DNA of 64,000 bases from the NCBI GenBank assembly GCA_019449635.1, contig JAGRPI010000018.1, positions 62,001-126,000 on the forward strand. Reading direction: 5' to 3'. The notes beneath the pieces are model-generated. The model ran no database searches. It was not told where the DNA came from and worked only from the letters and a program-made list of their open reading frames with translations. Origin of the DNA: Candidatus Ferrigenium bremense. GTDB taxonomy: Bacteria > Pseudomonadota > Gammaproteobacteria > Burkholderiales > Gallionellaceae. A program made the translations under genes and the position numbers. Each line of letters opens with the position of its first letter. The first letter of the stretch is position 1. Below, piece by piece: positions 10,667 through 19,662 of the stretch.

Positions 10667-11731
10667 ATGGCACTCGTATCTCTGCGTCAACTGCTCGATC
10701 ACGCGGCAGAAAACAGCTATGGTCTGCCCGCATTCAACGTGAACAACCTGGAACAGGTCAAGGCCATCATGGAAGCGGCCGACGAGACCAACAGCCCGGT
10801 GATCATGCAGGGCTCCGCCGGCGCGCGCAAATATGCCGGCGAGGCGTTCCTGCGCCACCTCATCGAGGCCGCGGTCGAAGCCTACCCGCATATCCCGGTG
10901 GTGATGCACCAGGACCACGGCGCATCACCGGCGATCTGCATCCAGGCGATCAAGTCCGGCTTCTCCAGCGTGATGATGGACGGCTCGCTGATGACCGACG
11001 GCAAGACGCCTTCCAGTTTTGAATACAACGTCAACACCACGCGCAACGTGGTGGACATGTCACACGCGGTCGGCGTCTCCGTCGAAGGCGAGCTGGGCTG
11101 TCTGGGTTCGCTGGAATCCGGCCACGGCGAAAAGGAAGACGGCCACGGCGCGGAAGGCGCGCTGAGCCAGGACCAGTTGCTGACCGACCCGAACGAAGCC
11201 GCCGAATTCGTCAAGGCCACCCAGGTGGATGCGCTGGCGATCGCCATCGGCACTTCGCACGGCGCCTACAAATTCACCCGCCCGCCCACCGGCGCGGTGC
11301 TGCGCATCGACCGCATCAGGGAGATCCATGCGCGCATCCCCAACACCCACCTGGTGATGCACGGTTCCTCTTCCGTGCCGCAGGAATGGCTGAAGGTCAT
11401 CAATGAATTCGGCGGCGCGATGGGCGAGACCTACGGCGTGCCGGTCGAGGAGATCGTCGAAGGCATCAAGCACGGCGTGCGCAAGGTCAACATCGACACC
11501 GACCTGCGCATGGCCTCGACCGGCGCGACCCGCCGCTACCTCGCGCAGAACCCCAAGGACTTCGACCCGCGCAAGTTCCTCGCCGCTACCACCAAGGCGA
11601 TGAAGGAAATCTGCAGGGCGCGCTACGAAGCCTTCGGCTGCGCAGGCCAGGCCACGAAGATCAAGCCGGTCTCGCTGGACGCGATGGCCGGCCGCTATGC
11701 CAAGGGCGAGCTGAACGCAATCATCAAGTAA
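10667..11731 (+). CDS. fba: Fructose-bisphosphate aldolase, class II
   Basis: Zinc-dependent aldolase joining glyceraldehyde 3-phosphate and dihydroxyacetone phosphate. At 354 residues it matches the Calvin-type CbbA subgroup common in betaproteobacteria. Visible motifs are [13 protein letters not shown], the metal-binding [11 protein letters not shown], the [13 protein letters not shown] region and [14 protein letters not shown] strong AAGGAGGA ribosome site lies 8 bases before the ATG. It is the last gene of the carbon cluster and is followed by a perfect terminator. Confidence 0.97.
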   Translation: MALVSLRQLLDHAAENSYGLPAFNVNNLEQVKAIMEAADETNSPVIMQGSAGARKYAGEAFLRHLIEAAVEAYPHIPVVMHQDHGASPAICIQAIKSGFSSVMMDGSLMTDGKTPSSFEYNVNTTRNVVDMSHAVGVSVEGELGCLGSLESGHGEKEDGHGAEGALSQDQLLTDPNEAAEFVKATQVDALAIAIGTSHGAYKFTRPPTGAVLRIDRIREIHARIPNTHLVMHGSSSVPQEWLKVINEFGGAMGETYGVPVEEIVEGIKHGVRKVNIDTDLRMASTGATRRYLAQNPKDFDPRKFLAATTKAMKEICRARYEAFGCAGQATKIKPVSLDAMAGRYAKGELNAIIK

Positions 11732-11747
11732 GCGGCAATTCCGGCAA

Positions 11748-11784
11748 CACACAAAAAGCGGCCTTATGGGCCGCTTTTTGTGTG
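11748..11784 (+). terminator. Rho-independent terminator after fba
   Basis: A perfect 16-base-pair stem (11748-11763 with 11769-11784) around the loop ttatg. Its GCGGCC/GGCCGC core is followed by five T residues that form part of the stem arm. The A-rich left arm would let it work in both directions. It ends the tkt-to-fba transcript. Confidence 0.93.
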
Positions 11785-11909
11785 GAAAGCGAATTCAAAA
11801 CCGAATGTCATCAACCATTCGGCGGAACCGCCACGCGTTCCGCCCTAATCGGGCTGCACCGAATTATCTAGCGTCAGGTTTAGGAAGCATCGACAGGACG
11901 TTATCGACA

Positions 11910-11961
11910 TATTGCGTAGAAAAACTCATTTTTTGGATACGATGGAAAAGTTATAGCCTCA
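11910..11961 (+). mobile_element. Half copy of MITE-like element, left of the signalling operon
   Basis: These 52 bases match the reverse complement of 15487-15538 at 45 of 52 positions, with 19 identical bases in a row centred on gaaaaactcatttttt. Only one end of the element is recognisable. The rest of the AT-rich gap (11785-12123) shows no gene I can support. Confidence 0.75.
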
Positions 11962-12123
11962 CGGGGGCAACGTACCAAATGCGATTAAATCGGTTACGAT
12001 ACAATTTATGGCAGAGAGCGATTTCAAATCGTCGGGATCAATAATCATGTCAAAATCAGCATTAATTAAATGGGCTTTATTCAATTGAAATTAAAATCTG
12101 CCGGACAGTAGTGATATCTGCCA

Positions 12124-13506
12124 ATGAAATGGTCAATCGAACATAAGGTACTTACCGGTTTTGCCGTGGCTCTGGCTATTCTCGCTGTCATCGGCTGGCT
12201 TGCCTATCAGTCGACCGTGAGCTTCATGCACGCCTCCACCCAAGCCACGCACAGCCAGGAAACCATCACCGCCCTGGAGGAAATATTCTCCCTGGCGAAC
12301 CAGGCGGAAACCAGGCAGCGCATCTATCTGATCAGCGGCGATGAGCGCCATCTCATCCCGCGGCGCGCCTACATCGACCGCATACGCATCCTGCTCGGCA
12401 ATATCCACGATGCCACTGCCGACAATCCCGGCCAGCAAGCATTGCTGCTCCGGCTCGATGAGCATATCGACGCACGTCTCGCGCTGCTGGAAGGGGTATT
12501 GAAGGTGCGGCGCGAGCAGGGTTTCGAGCAGGCACGCCTCAAACTGATGGCCGGCGACGGTGAGCGGGAAATGGACGCCATCCATGAAACGGTGCTGCAG
12601 TTGGAGAAAGGGGAAGCTGCCCGTTTGCAGCAGTGGGTAGAGGCTTCCCGGGCAAATGCCGACCGGGTGCTGACCATCTTCTTTGTGGCCCTGGTTTCTG
12701 TAGCTATATTTTTCGGCGTGCTGTTTCTGTTCATCGTTCGCGAATTGGCCGAGCGCAGGCAGGTCGAGGAACAGCGGGCGCTCTTGCTGCACGATCTGGA
12801 GAGCGCCAATGAGGAGCTCAAGAATTTCGGTTATGTGGTATCCCACGATCTCAAGGCCCCGTTACGGGCCATCGGCTCGTTGGCGAACTGGATTTCCACG
12901 GATTACGCGGACAAGTTCGATGACGAAGGCAAGGAGCACATGCGCCTCTTGATCAGCCGGGTGCACCGCATGGACGGCCTGATCGACGGCATTTTGCAAT
13001 ATTCTCGCGTGGGCCGGGTGAAAGAAGTGGCCGTCGCAGTGGACCTCGACCGGTTGGTGCGGGAAGTGGTCGACCTGCTCTCTCCCCCGCCAAGCATCGT
13101 GGTTACGATCGAAAACCCGCTACCCACCGTCATGGTAGAGCCGACCCGTATTCAGCAGGTGTTCCAGAACCTGCTCTCCAACGCCATCAAATACATGGAT
13201 AAACCCGAGGGCGGGATTCGTATCGCCTGTAGCGCCGAGGACGGGCAATGGAAATTCAGCATCACCGACAACGGCCCGGGCATTGATCAGCAACATTTTA
13301 ATAAAATCTTCCAGTTGTTCCAGACGCTCGCCCCGCGCGACCGTGTGGAAAGCACCGGTGTCGGCCTGGCGCTGGTAAAGAAAATCGTGGAAATATACGG
13401 CGGGCGCATCTGGCTCGAATCCTCAGTCGGCCGGGGAAGCACATTTTTCTTCACCCTGCCGTGTACCGCTGCAACTGCAGGCTCAGCCAAAGGAACACAA
13501 GCATGA
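12124..13506 (+). CDS. CHASE3-domain sensor histidine kinase
   Basis: A membrane kinase of 460 residues: transmembrane segment near 10-28, a periplasmic CHASE3 sensor domain (about 35-180, with ETRQRIYLISGDERHL), a second transmembrane segment near 188-210, a phytochrome-type dimerisation domain with His241 in YVVSHDLKAPLRA, and ATPase boxes NLLSNAIKY, DNGPGI and STGVGLALVKKI. Kinases of this subtype usually pair with stand-alone CheY-like receivers, as here: its stop overlaps the next start as ATGA. It heads a three-gene coupled operon. Its signal is unknown. Confidence 0.92.
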   Translation: MKWSIEHKVLTGFAVALAILAVIGWLAYQSTVSFMHASTQATHSQETITALEEIFSLANQAETRQRIYLISGDERHLIPRRAYIDRIRILLGNIHDATADNPGQQALLLRLDEHIDARLALLEGVLKVRREQGFEQARLKLMAGDGEREMDAIHETVLQLEKGEAARLQQWVEASRANADRVLTIFFVALVSVAIFFGVLFLFIVRELAERRQVEEQRALLLHDLESANEELKNFGYVVSHDLKAPLRAIGSLANWISTDYADKFDDEGKEHMRLLISRVHRMDGLIDGILQYSRVGRVKEVAVAVDLDRLVREVVDLLSPPPSIVVTIENPLPTVMVEPTRIQQVFQNLLSNAIKYMDKPEGGIRIACSAEDGQWKFSITDNGPGIDQQHFNKIFQLFQTLAPRDRVESTGVGLALVKKIVEIYGGRIWLESSVGRGSTFFFTLPCTAATAGSAKGTQA

Positions 13507-13919
13507 AAATCACCAACAAGCCCATCCTCCTGGTGGAAGACGATCAAGTGGACGTCATGACGGTCAAGCGCGCCCTGAAGGAAATCCACGTTACCAACTC
13601 GGTGGTAAGTCTGGAAAATGGCGAGGACGCCCTGAAGTACCTGCGCGACCCTAAAAACGCGAAGCCGTGCATTATCCTGCTCGACCTGAACATGCCGATC
13701 ATGAACGGCATCGAGTTTCTGCAGGTGGCGAAGCACGATGCCCATCTCAAGCGCATCCCGGTGGTCGTGCTGACCACGTCCGAGGAACAACAGGACAAAG
13801 TAAGCAGCTTTGACCTGGGGGTGGCCGGCTATATGGCCAAGCCGGTGGATTATCGGCAGTTCGTCGAAGTCATGCGCACCATCGACGCCTATTGGACCAT
13901 CAGCGAGGTGCCGCTATGA
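13503..13919 (+). CDS. Single-domain response regulator, Rcp1-like
   Basis: A receiver domain alone (138 residues) with acidic residues E12, D13 and D14, phosphoacceptor D61 in LLDLNMP, and the conserved Thr-Thr and Lys in VVLTTSEEQQ and AGYMAKPVD. The insert between strands (LRDPKNAKP) is typical of Rcp1-type regulators paired with phytochrome-like kinases. There is no output domain, so it probably relays phosphate or acts by protein contact. The start overlaps the kinase stop (ATGA) and the stop overlaps the next start (ATGA). The alternative upstream start at 13461 is rejected because of this coupling. Confidence 0.92.
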   Translation: MKITNKPILLVEDDQVDVMTVKRALKEIHVTNSVVSLENGEDALKYLRDPKNAKPCIILLDLNMPIMNGIEFLQVAKHDAHLKRIPVVVLTTSEEQQDKVSSFDLGVAGYMAKPVDYRQFVEVMRTIDAYWTISEVPL

Positions 13920-15265
13920 CCAAGCCGCAGATACGCGTACTCATCGTCGAGGACGACCTGGTGGACCGCATGGCCTGCCGCCGCGCGCTGGCGCAGGACC
14001 CGAACTACGAATTCGTGCTGTCCGAAGCCGAAACCGGCCGCGAAGGGCTGCAACTCGCACATGCGCAAAAGCCGGACTGCGTGCTGCTCGATTACCACTT
14101 GCCGGATCTGAATGGGCTGGAGTTTCTGGCCGAGCTGAGCAACGATCTGGGCGAGATCCCGGTGCCGGTCATGATGCTGACCGGCGCCGACAATGCTTTG
14201 GTCGCGGTCGAGGCCATGAAGCGCGGCGCGCAGGACTACCTGGTCAAGGATGTGAACCGTCAATATCTGGAGTTGTTGCCCTCTGTCATTCAGCGCGTGC
14301 TGCGCGAGCGGCGGACGCTGATGGAAAAAAAACAGGTGGAAGAAAATCTGGTCCGAGCCGAAGCGAAGTACCGTTTTCTGGTGGAGCAGATTCCCGCAAT
14401 CACCTACACCACCGCGCTGGATGCGTCAGGCAAGCTGCTGTATATCAGCCCGCAGATCCGCCAGCTCGGTTTTTCGCCCGAAGAGTTGCTGGCCGAGCCG
14501 GAAGGGTTGCTCAAGCAGATTCATCCGGAAGATCAGGCGCTTGTCTACACCGAGATCGCGCGCGGCTATGAGAGCGGTGAGCCCGTGCGCTGCGAATACC
14601 GCCTGCTCACCCGTACCGGCGAAGTGCGCTGGTTCCTGAACGAGGCGAGCCTGGTGCGCCACGAAACGGGCGAGCCGTTGTTCATGCAGGGCGTTCTAAT
14701 CGATATCACTGAGGACAAGGAGGTCGAAGAGGAGCTGCATAAGCACCGCCAACGACTCGAGGAGTTGGTGGCCAACCGCACGATGCAGTTCGAGAAACAA
14801 ACCGCGCTGCTCGAGTCGGCCAATGCCAATCTCGCCAGCAAGCTCATCGCGTGCACAGAGACTGGGAGAGCGCTCAAGGAATACGCAGATCAGTTCGCAG
14901 ACCTCTACCACAACGCCCCCTGCGGTTACTACTCGCTCGGCGCGGACGGTGTGTTCGTCCAGATCAACGACACCGCGCTCAAATGGCTTGGCCGCACACG
15001 CGAAGAAGTCGTGGGCAAAATGAGCTTGACAGACTTGCTCACACCTTCGAGCGGCAAAACCTTCCTGGAAAGCTACTCGCGCTTCAAGGAATGCGGCCAG
15101 CTGCATGATCTCCAACTCGAAATCGTGCGCGAGGATGGCACGAACCAAACCGTGCTGTTGAACGCCACCGCGGTCAAGGGCGCCGCCGGCCGTTTCGTGA
15201 TGAGCCGCTCGATGATGTTCGACATCACCGACAGCAAGCGCGCTGAGCAAGCCATGCTGCTTTGA
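13916..15265 (+). CDS. Receiver-PAS-PAS protein without output domain
   Basis: A protein of 449 residues: receiver (5-125, phosphoacceptor D59 in LLDYHLPD, Lys in DYLVKDV), a PAS/PAC unit (about 150-275, ending DITEDKEVEEELHKH), a coiled-coil linker, and a second PAS/PAC unit ending DITDSKRAEQAMLL. Proteins of this layout normally continue after the second PAC into a GGDEF, EAL or kinase domain. This one stops about 70 bases before a MITE-like insertion, so it may be truncated. Translationally coupled to the receiver gene before it. Confidence 0.88.
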   Translation: MTKPQIRVLIVEDDLVDRMACRRALAQDPNYEFVLSEAETGREGLQLAHAQKPDCVLLDYHLPDLNGLEFLAELSNDLGEIPVPVMMLTGADNALVAVEAMKRGAQDYLVKDVNRQYLELLPSVIQRVLRERRTLMEKKQVEENLVRAEAKYRFLVEQIPAITYTTALDASGKLLYISPQIRQLGFSPEELLAEPEGLLKQIHPEDQALVYTEIARGYESGEPVRCEYRLLTRTGEVRWFLNEASLVRHETGEPLFMQGVLIDITEDKEVEEELHKHRQRLEELVANRTMQFEKQTALLESANANLASKLIACTETGRALKEYADQFADLYHNAPCGYYSLGADGVFVQINDTALKWLGRTREEVVGKMSLTDLLTPSSGKTFLESYSRFKECGQLHDLQLEIVREDGTNQTVLLNATAVKGAAGRFVMSRSMMFDITDSKRAEQAMLL

Positions 15266-15335
15266 AACACTTTAAATCAAATAACAGCATTGACCATTGG
15301 AAATTTGCAGCGTTCGCAAGTGTCCGCTAGTGGCA

Positions 15336-15538
15336 TATTGTGTTGAAAAATCAAAATTTCCGCCCCTCGGAAATTTTGTAAATCGCAGGCGCACCAGTAA
15401 ATCGCACCTAATCGTCGAAAGCAGTGCGGTTTACGGTGGCATGGTTCTGCGGTGCCATCCCGTGTCAAAAATTTTTAAGCGCTCTATGAGGCTACAATTT
15501 TCCCATTGTGTCCAAAAAATGAGTTTTTCAACACAATA
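15336..15538. mobile_element. MITE-like element with 15-base terminal inverted repeats
   Basis: A 203-base segment with perfect terminal inverted repeats tattgtgttgaaaaa (15336-15350) and tttttcaacacaata (15524-15538), flanked on both sides by GGCA (15332-15335 and 15539-15542), which looks like a 4-base target duplication. It has no coding capacity for a transposase and holds an internal hairpin aaaatttccg/cggaaatttt. The terminus resembles insertion-sequence ends of the IS5/IS1182 kind, from memory only. The remaining gap up to 15701 shows nothing recognisable. Confidence 0.8.
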
Positions 15539-15701
15539 GGCACATCTGCGACGTTCAGATAACCGGCTGAATCAACCCATGAGCGCATTTTCATCAAGCT
15601 TATCGTCCAGCGCAAGCGCCGCTTTATATTCGCAAGGCGCAATCTTGCAGGGCAATATCGATTAAAGTAATGTCCGTAAAGGCAGTTACGGATCACCCGA
15701 T

Positions 15702-16787
15702 ATGGCTCAGCTCGAAATCAGGAATGTCACCCGCCGCTTCGGCGATTTTGTCGCGGTGGACAATGTCAGCCTGAATATCGAAGCGGGCGAATTCTTCACG
15801 CTGCTCGGCCCCTCCGGCTGCGGCAAGACCACCATCCTGCGCATGATCGCAGGCTTCGATCTGCCCGATGCCGGGCAGATCCTGCTCGACGGCAAAGACC
15901 TTGCGGATACTCCCGCGGAAAAACGCCCGGTGCATACCGTGTTCCAGAGCTACGCGCTGTTCCCGCACATGACGGTCGCGCAGAATGTCGCCTTTCCGCT
16001 CCGGATGGCGCGCCGTTCGCCCGCCGAAATCGACCGGATGCTGCGCGAGGCGCTGGAGCAGGTGCACCTCACCGACAAGGCAGATGCCTACCCGCACGAA
16101 CTGTCCGGCGGGCAGAAGCAGCGCGTCGCGCTGGCGCGCGGACTGGTCAACCGCCCGCGCCTGCTGCTGCTCGATGAGCCGCTGGGCGCACTGGACGCCA
16201 AGCTGCGCGAGGCAATGCAGGTAGAGCTGATCAACCTGCAGCGCGAGGTCGGCGTGACCTTCGTGTTCGTCACGCATGCGCAGGTCGAGGCGCTGGCGCT
16301 GTCGCACCGCATCGCCGTCATGGATCAGGGCCGGGTCGCCCAGGTGGACGAGCCGTCCAGGCTGTACGGTTATCCGCAAACCCGCTTCGTCGCCGACTTC
16401 ATCGGCCACCTCAACCAGCTCGAGGCGCAGGCGGTGGAGGTTGCGCACGGCCATCTGCGCCTCGCGGTCACCGGGCTGGGAGAAATCATCGCGCCATCGA
16501 CCAAGGATGCCGTGGCCGGCGGCAAGGGTGTGTTTGCGATACGCCCCGAGCAGGTGCGCATCGGCATGCACGGCGAACTGGACGAACTGAAGAACCACTT
16601 CTCCGGCGTGGTGCACGATCTGCTGTATCGCGGCGATGTCAGCGTGTACAAGGTCAGCCTCGCCAATGGCGCGATGATCGAGGCGCTGCTGCCCAATTCC
16701 GCACCAGGCAAGGCCGAGCTGTTCGAGGTGGGCGATGCGGTCAAGCTGGGCTGGCGCCACGACGCCGGGATGTTCCTGCGTGACTGA
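15702..16787 (+). CDS. potA: Polyamine ABC transporter ATP-binding protein
   Basis: ATPase of a spermidine/putrescine importer. The 361 residues show Walker A GPSGCGKTT, Q-loop VFQSYALFPHMTV, signature LSGGQKQRVALARGL, Walker B LLLLDEPLGALD, H-loop FVTHAQVEAL, then a C-terminal TOBE-type regulatory domain (FAIRPEQVRIG). It is first of four genes, potABCD. The downstream permease start overlaps its stop by 8 bases. Assignment to polyamines rests on the family and on the binding protein in the same cluster. The exact substrate is not certain. Confidence 0.92.
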   Translation: MAQLEIRNVTRRFGDFVAVDNVSLNIEAGEFFTLLGPSGCGKTTILRMIAGFDLPDAGQILLDGKDLADTPAEKRPVHTVFQSYALFPHMTVAQNVAFPLRMARRSPAEIDRMLREALEQVHLTDKADAYPHELSGGQKQRVALARGLVNRPRLLLLDEPLGALDAKLREAMQVELINLQREVGVTFVFVTHAQVEALALSHRIAVMDQGRVAQVDEPSRLYGYPQTRFVADFIGHLNQLEAQAVEVAHGHLRLAVTGLGEIIAPSTKDAVAGGKGVFAIRPEQVRIGMHGELDELKNHFSGVVHDLLYRGDVSVYKVSLANGAMIEALLPNSAPGKAELFEVGDAVKLGWRHDAGMFLRD

Positions 16788-17691
16788 GTCCGTTCACAAA
16801 TCGGCTCCCGCCGCACGCCTGACCAACTGGCTGGTGAGCGGTCCGCCATTCGTATTCCTGCTGCTGTTTTTCGTGATGCCCGGCATCATCATGGTGCTCG
16901 CCTCGTTCCGCTACCCCGGCGAATTCGGCGGGCTGGCACCGCTTACTGCCGCCGACCCCAATACCCTGCAAGGGGTGACGCTGGAGACCTACCGGTTCTT
17001 TTTCAGCGACCCGATCTACGGCCGGGTGTTCATCAAATCGATCTTCATGGCGCTCGCCACCACGCTGATCTGTCTGGCGATGGCCTACCCGCTGGCGCTG
17101 CTGATCGCGCGCAGCCCGAAGAAGAGCCGCGACCTGATGGTGCTGCTGGTGATCCTGCCGTTCGCCAGCAACTTCCTGATCCGCGTCTATGCTTGGATGA
17201 TAGTGCTCGGGCCGCAGTCGGCGTTGAGCAGGCTGGTCAACGGCTTCCTGCAAGGGCTCGGCATGGAGCCGGTACACCTGTTGTTTTCGCCGTTCGCCGT
17301 GCTGGTCGCGATGGTGTACGTGCACCTGCCGTTCATGGTGCTGCCGCTGTACACCAACCTGGAGAAGCACGACCCCTCGCTGCTCGACGCGGCGCAGGAC
17401 CTCGGGGCGAACGCCTGGCAGCGTTTCTGGCGCGTGACCTTCCCGCTGTCGCTGCCGGGAATCTTTTCCGGCTCCGCACTGGTGTTCATCCCGGTACTCG
17501 GCATGTTCGCCATTCCCGACATCCTCGGCGGCACCGGCGATATGCTGATCGGCAACCTGATCAAGGAGCAGTTTCTCGGCACGCGCGACTGGCCGTTCGG
17601 CTCCACGCTGTCAATCATGCTGACGATCGCGGTGCTGCTGATCGCGTGGCTCGCCGCCAGACTGGCCGGAAAGCGGGGCAGCTATGCCTAG
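16780..17691 (+). CDS. potB: Polyamine ABC transporter permease
   Basis: Inner-membrane permease of 303 residues with about six transmembrane segments. The ABC-permease EAA-type loop is visible near DAAQDLGANAWQRFWRVTFPLSLPG. The GTG start at 16780 overlaps the potA stop, the tight packing expected in a transporter operon. In-frame codons from 16735 lie within potA and are not needed. PotB/PotH family. Confidence 0.9.
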   Translation: MTESVHKSAPAARLTNWLVSGPPFVFLLLFFVMPGIIMVLASFRYPGEFGGLAPLTAADPNTLQGVTLETYRFFFSDPIYGRVFIKSIFMALATTLICLAMAYPLALLIARSPKKSRDLMVLLVILPFASNFLIRVYAWMIVLGPQSALSRLVNGFLQGLGMEPVHLLFSPFAVLVAMVYVHLPFMVLPLYTNLEKHDPSLLDAAQDLGANAWQRFWRVTFPLSLPGIFSGSALVFIPVLGMFAIPDILGGTGDMLIGNLIKEQFLGTRDWPFGSTLSIMLTIAVLLIAWLAARLAGKRGSYA

Positions 17692-18475
17692 CGCAGTCAT
17701 GCGCAGGGGGCGCTGGCTGTGGGCGGCGGCGCTGGCGGTCTACGCCTTCCTCTACGTGCCGCTCGCCATCGTTGTCGCCTATTCGTTCAACGATTCGCGC
17801 CTGAACGCCGAATGGGTGGGCTTCACCTGGCACTGGTACGAGGTGCTGCTGCACGACGAGGCGATGCTCGCCGCCGCCGGCAACTCGCTGCTCATTGCGC
17901 TGGTGTCGAGCCTGGTCGCGACCGCGCTCGGCACGATGGCCGGCATTGCGATGCACCGCTATAACCTCAAATTGCTGACCTTCATGGTGCTGACGCCGGT
18001 GGCGATGCCGGAAATCCTGCTCGGCGTCTCGCTGCTGCTGTTCTTCATCCAGGTGCTGAATCTCACCCTCGGCCTGCTGTCCATCGTGCTCGCGCACATC
18101 ACCTTCTCGATCGGCTTCGTCGCGATCATCGTGCGCGCGCGGCTGGCCGGCATGGACGAGAGCATCTTCGAGGCGGCGCGCGACCTCGGCGCGTCGCCGT
18201 GGGAGATGTTCCGCTACGTCACCTTCCCGCTGATCCTGCCCGGCGTGGTCGCCGGCGGCCTGATGGCGTTCACGCTGTCGATCGACGATTTCGTGATCAC
18301 CTTCTTCACCGCCGGCGTGGGTGTCTCCACCTTGCCGCTGCATATCTACTCGATGATCAAGATCGCGGTGACGCCGGAAGTGAATGCGGTATCCACGCTG
18401 CTGATGCTGCTCACGCTGACCATGATCGTGCTCGCCGCGAAGTTCGCGCCGGACGTGCTGAAAGGAAAGGCATGA
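17684..18475 (+). CDS. potC: Polyamine ABC transporter permease
   Basis: Second permease, 263 residues, with about six membrane spans and the loop EAARDLGASPWEMFRYVTFPLILPG. The segment SIDDFVITFFTAG near the C-terminal half is a hallmark of PotC/PotI permeases. Its ATG overlaps the potB stop by 8 bases. It forms the transmembrane channel with the preceding gene product. Confidence 0.92.
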   Translation: MPSAVMRRGRWLWAAALAVYAFLYVPLAIVVAYSFNDSRLNAEWVGFTWHWYEVLLHDEAMLAAAGNSLLIALVSSLVATALGTMAGIAMHRYNLKLLTFMVLTPVAMPEILLGVSLLLFFIQVLNLTLGLLSIVLAHITFSIGFVAIIVRARLAGMDESIFEAARDLGASPWEMFRYVTFPLILPGVVAGGLMAFTLSIDDFVITFFTAGVGVSTLPLHIYSMIKIAVTPEVNAVSTLLMLLTLTMIVLAAKFAPDVLKGKA

Positions 18476-18499
18476 AATTGAATGCCGTAATTCTTATTC

Positions 18500-18584
18500 C
18501 GTTCGCCCTGAGCTTGTCGAAGGGCGGGCGGAATAAATCCCTGCACCATATCCGCTCATGATTCGACAGGCTCACCACGAACGG
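18500..18584. repeat. REP-like hairpin, GTTCGCCCTGAG family, between potC and potD
   Basis: Left arm cgttcgccctgagcttgtcg, right arm ttcgacaggctcaccacgaa. Codons of the right arm run in frame into potD and make a spurious longer reading frame. Confidence 0.88.
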
Positions 18585-18587
18585 ATT

Positions 18588-19646
18588 ATGGCGGTGCTGC
18601 GCGCAGTGTTGCTTTGGTTAAGCATCGGCCACGCACAGGCCGCCGACGTATTGCATCTCTATAACTGGAACAACTACATCTCGGAGGAGACCATCGCGCG
18701 CTTCGAGGCGCAATGCGGCTGCCGCGTGGTGCAGGACTATTATTCCGACAACGAGGAGATGCTCGCCAAGCTGGCTGCCGGCGCGACCGGCTATGACCTG
18801 ATCGTGCCGACCGGCAATGCGATGGAGTCGCTGATCCGGCAGAATGCGTTGCGCCTGCTCGACAAGGGTCTGCTGCCCAATCTGAAGAACATCGACCCGG
18901 CCTACCTCAATACTCCATTCGACCCAGGCAATAAGTTTTCGGTGCCGTATGCCTACACACTCACGCTGATCGGTTACAACAGCGAAAAAATGCGCGAGCT
19001 GGATCTGCCGGTAGACAGCTGGGCGGTGATCTTTGAGCCGCGCCATCTGGAGAAACTCAAGGGGCGCGTCACCGTGCTCGACAGTCAGCGCGAACTGCTC
19101 GCAGCGGCGCTGAAGTATCTCGGCTACTCGGCCAACGACACCGACGAGGCGCACTGGAAACAGGCGCGCGACCTGATCATCCGCGCCAAGCCGTACTGGG
19201 CGGCGTTCAACGCGTCGAGCTACATCAAGGAGCTGACCGTCGGCAACATCTGGCTGGTGCACGGCTATTCCAACGACATCTTCCAGGCCGACCTCGACGC
19301 GCAAAAGGCCGGCAGGAAATTCCGCATCGTCGCCAGCATCCCCAGAGAAGGCGCGGTGCTGTCGCTGGATTCGATGGTGCTGCACAAAAGCGGTCCACGC
19401 CCCGACCTCGCGCACCACTTCATCGACTTCATGCTCAAGGGGCGCAATTCCGCCGAGCTCACCAACCTGATCGGCTCGGGCAACCCCAACCGCGACGCGC
19501 GGCAATACATCAGACCCGAAGTCGCGCAGAATCCCGCGGTGTCGCCCGGCCCGGCGCAACTGGCGCGGCTGGAAATGTTGCGCGACCTGGATCGCCACCA
19601 GCGCCGCGTGCTGTCGCGCATCTGGACCGAAATCAAACTGCGCTGA
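18588..19646 (+). CDS. potD: Polyamine ABC transporter substrate-binding protein
   Basis: Periplasmic binding protein of 352 residues. From the ATG at 18588 it has a clear signal peptide (MAVLRAVLLWLSIGHAQA, cleavage before ADV) followed by the PotD/PotF hallmark LHLYNWNNYISEETIARFE and DYYSDNEEMLAKL. The in-frame ATG at 18558 only adds ten codons read from the REP hairpin and would spoil the signal peptide. The REP lies between potC and potD, so potD expression may be set separately from potABC. Confidence 0.92.
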   Translation: MAVLRAVLLWLSIGHAQAADVLHLYNWNNYISEETIARFEAQCGCRVVQDYYSDNEEMLAKLAAGATGYDLIVPTGNAMESLIRQNALRLLDKGLLPNLKNIDPAYLNTPFDPGNKFSVPYAYTLTLIGYNSEKMRELDLPVDSWAVIFEPRHLEKLKGRVTVLDSQRELLAAALKYLGYSANDTDEAHWKQARDLIIRAKPYWAAFNASSYIKELTVGNIWLVHGYSNDIFQADLDAQKAGRKFRIVASIPREGAVLSLDSMVLHKSGPRPDLAHHFIDFMLKGRNSAELTNLIGSGNPNRDARQYIRPEVAQNPAVSPGPAQLARLEMLRDLDRHQRRVLSRIWTEIKLR

Positions 19647-19662
19647 CCATAACCCGGACATC

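Noticed and set aside
12124-15265. Phytochrome assignment for the CHASE3 kinase
   Set aside because: Only the His-kinase subtype and Rcp1-like partner are phytochrome-like. The sensor part is a periplasmic CHASE3 domain with no bilin-binding GAF/PHY region.
15297-15539. An 80-codon open frame across the MITE-like element
   Set aside because: It starts outside the element and ends at its terminus, with no transposase features. The element is better read as non-coding.
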